Assembly: GCF_015330165.1 (NCBI RefSeq)
Contig: NZ_JADDXT010000002.1
Coordinates: forward strand, 1,734,504-1,798,503
DNA length: 64,000 nt
Origin: Zobellia roscoffensis
Lineage (GTDB): Bacteria > Bacteroidota > Bacteroidia > Flavobacteriales > Flavobacteriaceae
Reading direction: 5' to 3'
The stretch's first letter is position 1. Every line of letters starts with the position of its first letter. A program made the translations under genes and the position numbers. Below the pieces are notes generated by a model. That model did no database searches, was not told the origin of the DNA, and was given only the letters and a program-made list of their open reading frames with translations. Positions 26,015 through 33,496 of this stretch are shown here, in pieces.

Positions 26015-26125
26015 TTGAAATCTATTATTTTAAACTAGCTAACTTAAACTATAAGCTAAAATTAAGTTTGAAAAATGATATTATGAGCATCATCGGCTAT
26101 GTTAATCTTTATTGTAAATTTAGCC

Positions 26126-26401
26126 ATGTCAAAAATAGCACGAAAATGTGGTCATTTAGAGGCCATCACAGAGGTAAAGATAGCAAAGGCACATGAGTGT
26201 GAAGAATGTATAAAAACGGGCGATAACTGGGTTCATTTACGTACGTGTCAAATATGTGGTATAACTCTTTGTTGTGACAGTTCACCCAACCAGCATGCTA
26301 GTAAGCATGCTGCATCAACAAACCATCCTGTAATTAGTAGTGCCGAGCGTAATGAGAGATGGCTTTGGTGCTATATTGACGAAGAAATAGCTACATACTA
26401 A
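26126..26401 (+). CDS. ZnF-UBP domain protein
   Basis: This 91-aa protein is almost entirely one ubiquitin-protease-type zinc finger. The metal ligands are in family order: Cys8-x-His10, Cys25-x2-Cys28, Cys41-x2-Cys44, Cys49 (or Cys50), His57, His61 and His67. The ATG at 26126 is preferred over an upstream TTA-proximal frame extension because it starts directly before the domain. In eukaryotes this fold binds the free C-terminus of ubiquitin; the bacterial ligand is unknown. Its stop is 3 bp from the ATG of a cyclic-nucleotide-domain flavoprotein, so the two form a tight operon. To my knowledge this pairing recurs in other bacteria. Confidence 0.88.
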   Translation: MSKIARKCGHLEAITEVKIAKAHECEECIKTGDNWVHLRTCQICGITLCCDSSPNQHASKHAASTNHPVISSAERNERWLWCYIDEEIATY

Positions 26402-26404
26402 ATT

Positions 26405-28069
26405 ATGAACGATCCTAGATTTCCAGAATTACCGCAGAGCCATATTAATGTATTAAAAGAATATGGCAAGATAGAATCTTACTCAGAAGATACTGTAGTA
26501 TTTGATTTGGGGGAGTTGAGATATGACTTTTTTGTTGTTCTAGCAGGTGAAATAGCTATACTTAACCCAAATAACAATGAGACAGTAATTGTTACTCATA
26601 GTAAAAATCAATTTTCCGGAGATAGTGGCATGTTGTCTGATCGTGGAGCTCAATTCAGAGCTGTGGCCAAGGCAGGTTCTGAACTTCTGAAAATAACGCC
26701 AGCCAAGCTGAAAGAAGCTATTGCTAAGCATAGTAATTTAAGTGATTTGTTGCTCAACGCTTTTTTACAACGCCAAGATACTATTTTGAATGAGTATGTG
26801 GGTGGTATTAAATTGGTAGGTTCAGGGAATTCTAAAGAAGCCTATGCCATTCGCGATTTTATGGATAAGAATTACATCTGGTATAATTTCTTAAATGTAG
26901 ATCAAACGAATGAGGCTAAGGATTTACTTAAAAACTTTAATCTTTCCGATAAGGATCTACCTCTTATGATATGTAACGGCGGACAGTTGCATATGAAGCC
27001 AACTTTAGATGAGGTAGCACGTTTTTCGGGGGTTTTAATGGATTTTGAGGATAAGATTTTTGACCTCCTAGTAATTGGTGCAGGACCATCAGGTTTGGCA
27101 GCTAGTGTATATGCAGCTTCAGAAGGATTAAGCGTTGTAACTATTGATAGCAATGCTCCAGGAGGACAAGCGGGTAAGAGTTCTAAAATTGAGAATTATT
27201 TGGGTTTCCCTACGGGGATTTCTGGGCGTGACCTAGCGAACAGGGCCTATATACAGGCTCAAAAATTTGGTTGTAACATCTCTATTCCACATAGGGCTGA
27301 AAAAATAGAACATACCGGCAACCATTTTATACTATCTGCAACCAACGGAAAAGTGGTGAAAGCTAAGTCTCTTATGGCTGCAACAGGGGCTAATTATAGA
27401 CAGCTACCTATTGATACTATTGAAAAATATGAGGGTAGTGGAGTGTATTATTCGGCTACGGGTATGAATGCGTCTGCTTGTAAAAGTGAATTGGTTGGTG
27501 TTGTTGGTGGAGGAAATTCTGCTGGTCAAGCTGCTTTGTTTCTTGCAGATTATGCTCAAGAGGTGCATGTGGTGCTAAGAGGAAACGATTTAGGATCTAA
27601 AATGAGCGACTACCTAGTGCAGCGGATTATAGCGGCACCCAACATTCACGTACAGCTGAATTCTCAAGTAACTGATTTGTATGGTGATCACCATTTAGAA
27701 TCTCTTGTTTTAGAAAATAGTGATGGTGAGAAAACCAAAATGAACATTACAAACCTATTTACCTTTATTGGAGCTAAACCATGTACTGAATGGTTGGAAG
27801 GGGTTGTAGCTACAGATGAAAAAGGTTTTGTTTGTACAGGTCCGGGTATTGATAGAGAGGACTTGTATATGTGTGATATTTATTCCAAACGCAAGCCACA
27901 ATCCTTAGAAACCAGTTTGCCTGGATTTTTTGCAGTGGGTGACGTGCGTAAAGGTTCTGTAAAACGAGTTGCTTCCGCAGTGGGTGAGGGTTCAATGGCC
28001 GTAAGCCAAGTACATCAGTTTTTAGGGGAATTACGGGCAAGGGAAACAAAGGCTTCGGTTCCTGACTAG
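26405..28069 (+). CDS. cNMP-domain / thioredoxin-like / thioredoxin reductase-like flavoprotein lacking CxxC
   Basis: This 554-aa cytosolic protein has three modules. Residues about 10-125 form a cyclic-nucleotide-binding-like cupin. About 132-210 look like a thioredoxin/glutaredoxin fold without a CxxC (GSGNSKEA at that place). About 218-545 form a thioredoxin-reductase-like FAD/NAD(P)H core with VIGAGPSG (223-230), GGQAGKSSKIENY, VVGGGNSAG and the closing FAD motif VGDVRKGS. The redox-active CATC of true reductases is replaced by Ser350-A-T-Gly353, so it cannot work as a standard thioredoxin reductase; Cys359 is the nearest cysteine. It is translationally close to the ZnF-UBP gene (3-bp gap). 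Family is clear; reaction and nucleotide ligand are unknown. Confidence 0.88.
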   Translation: MNDPRFPELPQSHINVLKEYGKIESYSEDTVVFDLGELRYDFFVVLAGEIAILNPNNNETVIVTHSKNQFSGDSGMLSDRGAQFRAVAKAGSELLKITPAKLKEAIAKHSNLSDLLLNAFLQRQDTILNEYVGGIKLVGSGNSKEAYAIRDFMDKNYIWYNFLNVDQTNEAKDLLKNFNLSDKDLPLMICNGGQLHMKPTLDEVARFSGVLMDFEDKIFDLLVIGAGPSGLAASVYAASEGLSVVTIDSNAPGGQAGKSSKIENYLGFPTGISGRDLANRAYIQAQKFGCNISIPHRAEKIEHTGNHFILSATNGKVVKAKSLMAATGANYRQLPIDTIEKYEGSGVYYSATGMNASACKSELVGVVGGGNSAGQAALFLADYAQEVHVVLRGNDLGSKMSDYLVQRIIAAPNIHVQLNSQVTDLYGDHHLESLVLENSDGEKTKMNITNLFTFIGAKPCTEWLEGVVATDEKGFVCTGPGIDREDLYMCDIYSKRKPQSLETSLPGFFAVGDVRKGSVKRVASAVGEGSMAVSQVHQFLGELRARETKASVPD

Positions 28070-28074
28070 GATTA

Positions 28075-29049
28075 TTATTTAGGGTATTTCTCTAGAACCA
28101 TAATCTGTTGTTCAATAGCAAACTTAAATTCTGATTTCAAGTTAGAAATAAGTTCAGCTACAGGAATGGAATTATCAATTAAAGCAGAACCTTGGCCTGC
28201 AGACCATATGGTTTTCCATGCTTTGGCTTCGGTATCAAGTTCTTTTCCAAAGTCTATTTTAGTATCTTTCTTTAGGTCTTCCTCCGTAATTCCGGCAGCT
28301 TTTAGGCTGGCGCCTAAGAAATTTGCATGAACTCCAGAAATAGAAGCGGTATAGACCACATCATTGGCTCCGGCATCAATAATCATCTTCTTGTATTCAG
28401 GAGTTGCTTTGCTTTCATCAGTATTTATAAATCGTGTACCCATATAAGCTAAATCGGCACCCATTTGCAGGGCGGAGGCAATATCGCGTCCCGTACTGAT
28501 ACAACCAGAAAGAATTATGGTCTTATGAAAGAATTTTTTTATTTCTGCAACTAAAGTCATTGGGTTTATAGTTCCTGCATGGCCTCCTGCACCAGCTGCA
28601 ACTAGGATTAACCCGTCAACGCCAGCTTCTTGAGCTTTTTCGGCATGACGTTTTTTTATGATGTCATGGAATACGAGCCCTCCATAACTATGAATAGCAT
28701 CCACGACCATAGAAACCGCCCCTAAAGAGGTGATTACCAACGGGACTTTGTGCTTTATACAAAGCTTTACGTCCGCTTCTAATCTTGGGTTGGTTGGGTG
28801 CACAATGAGGTTTACACCAAACGGAGCAGGTTTTTTGCCAGTTTCGTTTTCGAATTTTTCAAGTTCGGTCTTTATTTCTATGAGCCATTCTTCAAAACCT
28901 TCACTAGTACGTTGGTTCAATGCCGGAAACGTACCTACAATACCATTTTTACAACACTCAATTACAAGTTTTGGCCCTGAAATCAAAAACATAGGGGCGG
29001 CAATGGCAGGTAAATCCAAATCGTTTATAAAAGAAGGTTTTGTGCTCAT
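28075..29049 (-). CDS. Nitronate monooxygenase family protein
   Basis: This 324-aa FMN-dependent TIM-barrel protein belongs to the nitronate monooxygenase (2-nitropropane dioxygenase) family. The AAGAGGHAG segment with the catalytic-region histidine, LSGCISTGRDIASALQMGAD and YMGTRF for FMN binding are present. Members detoxify propionate 3-nitronate, or, in the FabK branch, reduce enoyl-ACP; the sequence does not settle the substrate. It is cytosolic. It is convergent with the ZnF-UBP/flavoprotein operon (6-bp gap) and divergent from the thioesterase gene. Confidence 0.85.
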   Translation of the reverse strand: MSTKPSFINDLDLPAIAAPMFLISGPKLVIECCKNGIVGTFPALNQRTSEGFEEWLIEIKTELEKFENETGKKPAPFGVNLIVHPTNPRLEADVKLCIKHKVPLVITSLGAVSMVVDAIHSYGGLVFHDIIKKRHAEKAQEAGVDGLILVAAGAGGHAGTINPMTLVAEIKKFFHKTIILSGCISTGRDIASALQMGADLAYMGTRFINTDESKATPEYKKMIIDAGANDVVYTASISGVHANFLGASLKAAGITEEDLKKDTKIDFGKELDTEAKAWKTIWSAGQGSALIDNSIPVAELISNLKSEFKFAIEQQIMVLEKYPK

Positions 29050-29116
29050 ATTAGGAAATGTTTAGTTGAGATTAGTATTTACCATAAATTTTTAAGGGTA
29101 TAAATTACCCTATTGT

Positions 29117-29124
29117 CAAAACTA
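29117..29124 (-). promoter_or_regulatory. Candidate -7 box for nitronate monooxygenase gene
   Basis: The minus strand reads TAGTTTTG, an exact TAnnTTTG match about 68 nt upstream of the ATG. It lies next to the opposing box at 29128. Confidence 0.35.
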
Positions 29125-29127
29125 TAG

Positions 29128-29135
29128 TATTTTTG
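29128..29135 (+). promoter_or_regulatory. Candidate -7 box for thioesterase gene
   Basis: TATTTTTG matches TAnnTTTG exactly, about 38 nt before the ATG at 29174. Confidence 0.45.
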
Positions 29136-29173
29136 CTATTCTTATGCATGCATAATATATTAATTTTTAGAAT

Positions 29174-29650
29174 ATGTACCTAAAAGAATTTGAAATACGT
29201 TGGAGTGATGTTGATGCGAATAGACATTTGGCCAATTCTGCTTATTTGAACTTTATGAGCCACACCCGAATGAGCTTTTTAACGGAAATAGGTTTCGGAC
29301 ACAAAACGTTACTGGAAAAGGAGATAGGTCCGGTTGTCTTTTACGAGCATATGTATTATTTCAAAGAAGCCTTTCCTGGCCAGCCGGTAAAAGTTTCTAT
29401 GGAAGTAATGGGCATGAGCGAAGATGGGCAATTTTTTGAGTTTCACCATAATTTTTACGATTACAAAGGGCGAAACTTTGCCCACTGTGAAATGATGGGT
29501 GCCTGGATAGATTTAAAAGCGAGAAAACTTACAGGTTTGCCCAATGATCTTCTGGCTAAATTCAATGTTATTGAAAAACCTGAAGGCTATAGGGTATTAA
29601 GCAAAGAGGACACCAGAAAGTACGCTAGGACTCCAAAGGATCTGGTTTAG
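29174..29650 (+). CDS. 4HBT-like acyl-CoA thioesterase
   Basis: This 158-aa protein has a single hotdog fold. The N-terminal RWSDVDANRHLANSAYLNF (about residues 9-27) is the 4-hydroxybenzoyl-CoA thioesterase signature, with Asp14 as the likely catalytic acid. The FEFHHNFYD strand and C-terminal helix complete the fold. It would hydrolyse an acyl-CoA thioester in the cytosol; acyl specificity is unknown. Its last 26 bp overlap the 3' end of the convergent EamA gene. Confidence 0.85.
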   Translation: MYLKEFEIRWSDVDANRHLANSAYLNFMSHTRMSFLTEIGFGHKTLLEKEIGPVVFYEHMYYFKEAFPGQPVKVSMEVMGMSEDGQFFEFHHNFYDYKGRNFAHCEMMGAWIDLKARKLTGLPNDLLAKFNVIEKPEGYRVLSKEDTRKYARTPKDLV

Positions 29651-30527
29651 GCTTTTTACTGGCCAAGTACACACCTAAGAATACGAGGCAACCCGCTACT
29701 ATTTTAAGGGTGGTGAGCTTGTCCTGTCCTGTAGCAACAGCAAAAAGGATACCTATGAGCGGTTGCATGTATACAAAAGCACTTAAAGTAGAGGCTCTGA
29801 GCTGTGTAAGTGCAAAAATGTTAAATAGATAGGTGCAAAACGTAGTTCCCAAGACTACAAATACAATTTTCCATAACGCTTCAAAGGGTAAGTTGGGCCA
29901 GTCTATGGCAAGAAGCTCATGATATCCAAGAGGAAGGCAGATGAATATGCCAATGGTAAACAACCATTTCATAAAAGTAAACGGATGGTATTTGGCGATT
30001 AAGGTTTTTGCTCCAATCAAATAAGAACCGTAAAACACAGAATTCATAAAAATAAGAAAGTTCCCCAAAGGAATATTAGGGGCATCTTGTCTTGTTTCAG
30101 TTCCGAAAAAAATAAGCCCAAGTGCTCCTAGAAGACCAATAAGGATACCTAACATTTTTTTAGGAATAATTTTTTCCTTTATCAAAATAGCGGAGAGCAA
30201 GACCACAACAATTGGTGTAGTTGTAATCAAGACCGCACTATTAATAGGTGTAGAAAGGGATAGGCCTTTAAAGAAAACTAACATGTTAAGACCCATACCC
30301 AAGAGTGCACAAATGAACATTCTTGGATAATCTTTTTTATCGATTTTTTCTTTCGGTCCAAAAAATGAAATACTCCAAAAGAGTATGGCCGCTCCAATTA
30401 CGCGTAACATTATGAAGCCAAAAGGCTGAACATAATTAGGCATTACACCTTTGGCAATGGTGTGGTTTAGAGCGTAAATAATGGTTGCGCCTAAGGCGGC
30501 TAATATGGCAAGTGTGCGTCTGCTCAC
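29625..30527 (-). CDS. EamA/DMT family transporter
   Basis: This 300-aa inner-membrane protein has about ten helices arranged as two EamA repeats (about residues 5-140 and 150-290), as in drug/metabolite exporters. NSAVLITTTPIVVVLLSAI and FVYMQPLIGILFAV are the typical helix segments before each repeat's end. Substrate is unknown; amino acids, purines or drugs are all possible. Its ATG overlaps the stop of the upstream ArsC/Spx-like gene by 4 bp (ATGA), so the two are translationally coupled. Confidence 0.85.
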   Translation of the reverse strand: MSRRTLAILAALGATIIYALNHTIAKGVMPNYVQPFGFIMLRVIGAAILFWSISFFGPKEKIDKKDYPRMFICALLGMGLNMLVFFKGLSLSTPINSAVLITTTPIVVVLLSAILIKEKIIPKKMLGILIGLLGALGLIFFGTETRQDAPNIPLGNFLIFMNSVFYGSYLIGAKTLIAKYHPFTFMKWLFTIGIFICLPLGYHELLAIDWPNLPFEALWKIVFVVLGTTFCTYLFNIFALTQLRASTLSAFVYMQPLIGILFAVATGQDKLTTLKIVAGCLVFLGVYLASKKPKPDPLES

Positions 30528-30877
30528 TGGTGTAGGGCTTCTTTTGCAGCTTCCACTACTTTTTTACTGTTACCTATAAAAATTTGGTCTTCTATTATAA
30601 TCACCGGTCGTTTAAGAAAAGTGTAATGTTCTAGAATTAAATTTTTTAATTCACCTTCTGAAGGTTGGTTCTCATGTAAGCCCATTTGTCTGTAAAGACG
30701 TGCTCGTTTGCTAAAAAGAGCTTCGTAGCTTCCTGCAATTTTTTGCATTTCTTCTACCTGCTTTTGGGTCATTGCTTCGGTTTTAATGTCCTGAAGAATA
30801 ACACCATCTAATGGCTGTAATTCTTTAAGAATACGTTTGCAGGTGTCACAGGTGCTGAGGTGGTAAATTTTTTTCAT
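30524..30877 (-). CDS. ArsC/Spx-family thioredoxin-fold protein
   Basis: This 117-aa protein begins MKKIYHLSTCDTCKRIL, with Cys10-x2-Cys13, the layout of Spx and ArsC-like reductases. The segment FLKRPVIIIEDQIFIG near the C-terminus is the family's substrate-loop region. An in-frame ATG at 30889 would add four residues; I chose 30877 because it matches the family's usual start. True arsenate reductases of this family use a single Cys in CxxxxxR; here the role could be redox or regulatory. It is coupled to the EamA transporter gene. An arsenic function is not supported by any neighbour. Confidence 0.8.
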   Translation of the reverse strand: MKKIYHLSTCDTCKRILKELQPLDGVILQDIKTEAMTQKQVEEMQKIAGSYEALFSKRARLYRQMGLHENQPSEGELKNLILEHYTFLKRPVIIIEDQIFIGNSKKVVEAAKEALHQ

Positions 30878-30930
30878 TTTTCTTAACATAAAATCACTTT
30901 GCAAAGAAACCCAATTCAGTTCAATTGTAC

Positions 30931-30938
30931 TATTTTTG
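30931..30938 (+). promoter_or_regulatory. Candidate -7 box for DinB-like gene
   Basis: TATTTTTG matches TAnnTTTG exactly, about 26 nt before the TTG start at 30964. Confidence 0.4.
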
Positions 30939-30963
30939 AGGCCTACTTTAAAACAGGAGCGCT

Positions 30964-31425
30964 TTGAAAAAACTTTTTGATGTCATTTTACAGAACAGAA
31001 AACGTTTATATAAAATTTTAGAGGAAACGCCCAAGGAGCAATTACTTGAGATACCTGAGGGTTTTAACAATAATATTTGGTGGAATATAGCTCATACCGT
31101 AATTACACCGCAGGTTTTAGTGTATAAGTTTAGTCACCTTCAAATGCGTGTTTCGGAGGAATTGGTCGAAAAATTTAAAAAAGGAACAGTGCCAGATGGA
31201 ACTGCAACTGAGGAGGAAATGATGATAGTTGCCGACTTTCTTATTTCTACTTTAGAATGGATGGTTGAAGATTACGAAGCGGGACTTTTTCAAGAATATG
31301 CTGAATATACCACTAGTGCCGGTGTAACCTTAACATCAACAGAAGATGCACTTGCATTTACTGCATACCATGAAGGTTTGCATGCCGGAGCAATTATTTC
31401 ATTGCTCAAGGTTGTTGGAAAATAA
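30964..31425 (+). CDS. DinB-like four-helix protein with TTG start
   Basis: This 153-aa protein has the DinB four-helix-bundle fold with the metal-binding histidine triad His44, His136 and His140 (HEGLH at the last helix). The function is unknown; related proteins bind a divalent metal, and some are thiol transferases. No ATG is available before residue 57, and the family start MKKLFDVIL begins at TTG 30964. An AGGAG at 30955-30959, 4 nt upstream, looks like a true Shine-Dalgarno site, which is unusual in this window. It is convergent with a DUF3298 lipoprotein, 3 bp away. Confidence 0.8.
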   Translation: MKKLFDVILQNRKRLYKILEETPKEQLLEIPEGFNNNIWWNIAHTVITPQVLVYKFSHLQMRVSEELVEKFKKGTVPDGTATEEEMMIVADFLISTLEWMVEDYEAGLFQEYAEYTTSAGVTLTSTEDALAFTAYHEGLHAGAIISLLKVVGK

Positions 31426-31428
31426 GGG

Positions 31429-32169
31429 TTAAGATTTCTTTTTGGCCAAATAAGGCTTAACGTCTTTATAAGGAAGAGTTAATACTATAGGACCATCTGC
31501 ATAAGAAGCAACTTCATAGGGGTTATAAAGCAGTTTTATACCGTCTTTGGTGAACCCAATATTTTCAGGTAGGTAAAACATATCACTCTCAAACATAAAT
31601 CCAGTACTATTAATGGGGCCTTCTTGAGGTATATGTTCTTGGTCTCTAAATTTTTGTTCCGCAAATTTCTCAAAATCTTGGCGGTCTTTAAAAATTTCCC
31701 AGTTTTCTAGTTCTTTTCCTTTGTTCTTGTCAAAGTTTAAGAAATGCTGTGAGCTATATCCATGTGCTCCTCCGGTAAAAATATAGGAGTTGAGTTCAAT
31801 GGTTAGAAAGTCTGGGTCTTCATAAGAAATAGTGCCTTCTATTTTTGCTTCCCAGTTGGTGGTTTCCTCAGGGTATAGTTTTTTGAGCTCCCAATATCCA
31901 TTGCTAAAGGATTCTACGGCATCTTTAATATTAGAAGTCTCTATTTCATCATCATAGTTTAAAGTTTCTATGATTTCTTCGTCTATAGCAGTATTAATGG
32001 ATGTTGCTATTTTAGAATTTTCAAGTGCCTTAGGGATATTGATTTCTACGCTCGGACATTCAGAACAACGGGTCTCATCAAGACTTAAAGTCTCAAAGGT
32101 TAGTTTGTTCTCTTTTTGACATCCGACTAGGGCTAAAAGTAAAATGATATAGGTAACTTGGGTTCTCAT
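31429..32169 (-). CDS. DUF3298/DUF4163 (RsiV-like) lipoprotein
   Basis: This 246-aa lipoprotein (lipobox LVGC, Cys17) has an N-terminal DUF4163-like region and a C-terminal DUF3298 domain with the marker TGGAHGY (about residues 133-139). The same domain forms the extracytoplasmic part of the RsiV anti-sigma factor, which binds lysozyme, but here there is no cytoplasmic anti-sigma segment and no sigma factor neighbour. Two cysteines (CSEC) follow the signal. It is expected on the periplasmic or outer surface; the ligand is unknown. Confidence 0.8.
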   Translation of the reverse strand: MRTQVTYIILLLALVGCQKENKLTFETLSLDETRCSECPSVEINIPKALENSKIATSINTAIDEEIIETLNYDDEIETSNIKDAVESFSNGYWELKKLYPEETTNWEAKIEGTISYEDPDFLTIELNSYIFTGGAHGYSSQHFLNFDKNKGKELENWEIFKDRQDFEKFAEQKFRDQEHIPQEGPINSTGFMFESDMFYLPENIGFTKDGIKLLYNPYEVASYADGPIVLTLPYKDVKPYLAKKKS

Positions 32170-32217
32170 AGAGGTATTTCATTGGGGTAGAGCAAATACT
32201 ATTGGAATATCCAATCT

Positions 32218-32225
32218 CAAAGATA
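32218..32225 (-). promoter_or_regulatory. Candidate -7 box for DUF3298 lipoprotein gene
   Basis: The minus strand reads TATCTTTG, an exact TAnnTTTG match about 50 nt upstream of the lipoprotein ATG. Confidence 0.35.
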
Positions 32226-32255
32226 ACGATAGATTCATACGAATAAATATAAAAA

Positions 32256-33410
32256 ATGGACGAAAAAACGTTAAAATTCAATAGCAAGACAATTCACGGA
32301 GGGCAAAAACCTGATGAAGCTTATGGTGCAGTGATGCCTCCTATTTATCAAACGTCTACTTATGCCCAGACCACGCCTGGAGGACATAAAGGATATGAGT
32401 ATTCAAGAAGTGCTAATCCTACCAGAACAGCTCTGGAGAATTCTTTGGCCAGTATTGAGAATGGGAATTATGGTTTAGCCTTTGCTAGTGGTCTTGCGGC
32501 AATGGATGCAGTAATTAAATTATTGAGTCCTGGTGATGAAGTGGTTTCAACTAATGACCTATATGGAGGAAGTTACCGCTTGTTTAAAAAGGTTTTTGAA
32601 AAGTATGGTATCAAATTCAATTTTGTTGGCATGCAGCATGTAGATGCCATCGAATCTGCCATAAACAACAATACAAAGTTGATTTGGGTTGAGACACCTA
32701 CAAATCCAATGATGAACATCATAGATATAAAGGGGGTTGCCCAACTCGCTAAAAAATATAAAGTACTGCTGGCTGTAGATAATACGTTTGCTACACCTTA
32801 TTTGCAGACGCCATTAGATTTGGGTGCGGATATTGTAATGCATTCCGCTACAAAATACCTAGGTGGGCATAGCGATGTTGTTGCCGGTGCACTGGTTGTA
32901 AAGGATAAAGATATTGCAGATGAGTTGTATTTTATTCAAAATGCCAGTGGTGCTATTTTAGGGCCAACGGATAGTTTTTTGGTGTTACGTGGTATAAAAA
33001 CGCTTCATGTACGCATGCAGAGGCATTGTGAGAATGGAGAAGCAATAGCAAAGTTTTTGGCTAAGCATGCAAAGATTGAAAAAGTAAATTGGCCAGGGTT
33101 TGAAAGTCACCCTAATCATGAAATAGCAAAAAGTCAAATGAATGGTTTTGGAGGCATGATTTCCTTTGTGACCAAAGGAAGCAGTTATGAAGATGCCATT
33201 AAAATTGTTGAAAAATTAAAGGTATTTACGTTGGCAGAGTCCTTGGGTGGAGTGGAGAGTTTGGCTGGGCATCCGGCAAGTATGACCCATGCTAGTATTC
33301 CAAAGGAGGAAAGGGAAAAAAGTGGAGTTGTAGATGCTTTGATACGGTTAAGTGTAGGTATTGAGGATATTGAGGATCTGATTGCTGATTTGGAGCAAGC
33401 AATAAGCTAG
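32256..33410 (+). CDS. metB: Cystathionine gamma-synthase or related trans-sulfuration PLP enzyme
   Basis: This 384-aa enzyme belongs to the Cys/Met metabolism PLP family. The PLP lysine is Lys200 in HSATKYLGGHSD. YEYSRSANPTR (about residues 47-57) and the C-terminal ESLGGVESLAGHPASMTHASIP are the family's substrate and phosphate-binding blocks. It joins an activated homoserine with cysteine, or cleaves cystathionine; close paralogues cannot be separated by eye. It is cytosolic, with a single-gene transcript likely. The tag metB is the most probable choice, but cystathionine gamma-lyase activity is possible. Confidence 0.85.
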   Translation: MDEKTLKFNSKTIHGGQKPDEAYGAVMPPIYQTSTYAQTTPGGHKGYEYSRSANPTRTALENSLASIENGNYGLAFASGLAAMDAVIKLLSPGDEVVSTNDLYGGSYRLFKKVFEKYGIKFNFVGMQHVDAIESAINNNTKLIWVETPTNPMMNIIDIKGVAQLAKKYKVLLAVDNTFATPYLQTPLDLGADIVMHSATKYLGGHSDVVAGALVVKDKDIADELYFIQNASGAILGPTDSFLVLRGIKTLHVRMQRHCENGEAIAKFLAKHAKIEKVNWPGFESHPNHEIAKSQMNGFGGMISFVTKGSSYEDAIKIVEKLKVFTLAESLGGVESLAGHPASMTHASIPKEEREKSGVVDALIRLSVGIEDIEDLIADLEQAIS

Positions 33411-33456
33411 TTTAGTGTATTTTTAGAAAAAGAGTTATTTAGTTATATAAATAACA

Positions 33457-33464
33457 TAATTTTG
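33457..33464 (+). promoter_or_regulatory. Candidate -7 box for gdhA
   Basis: TAATTTTG matches TAnnTTTG exactly, about 33 nt before the gdhA ATG. Confidence 0.45.
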
Positions 33465-33496
33465 CCGTTATAATAAAAATTCAACAAAAATACGTT

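Noticed and set aside
30524..30877. Arsenic resistance operon
   Set aside because: The ArsC-like protein has CxxC as in Spx-type proteins and is coupled to an EamA transporter; no arsR, arsB or acr3 is present.
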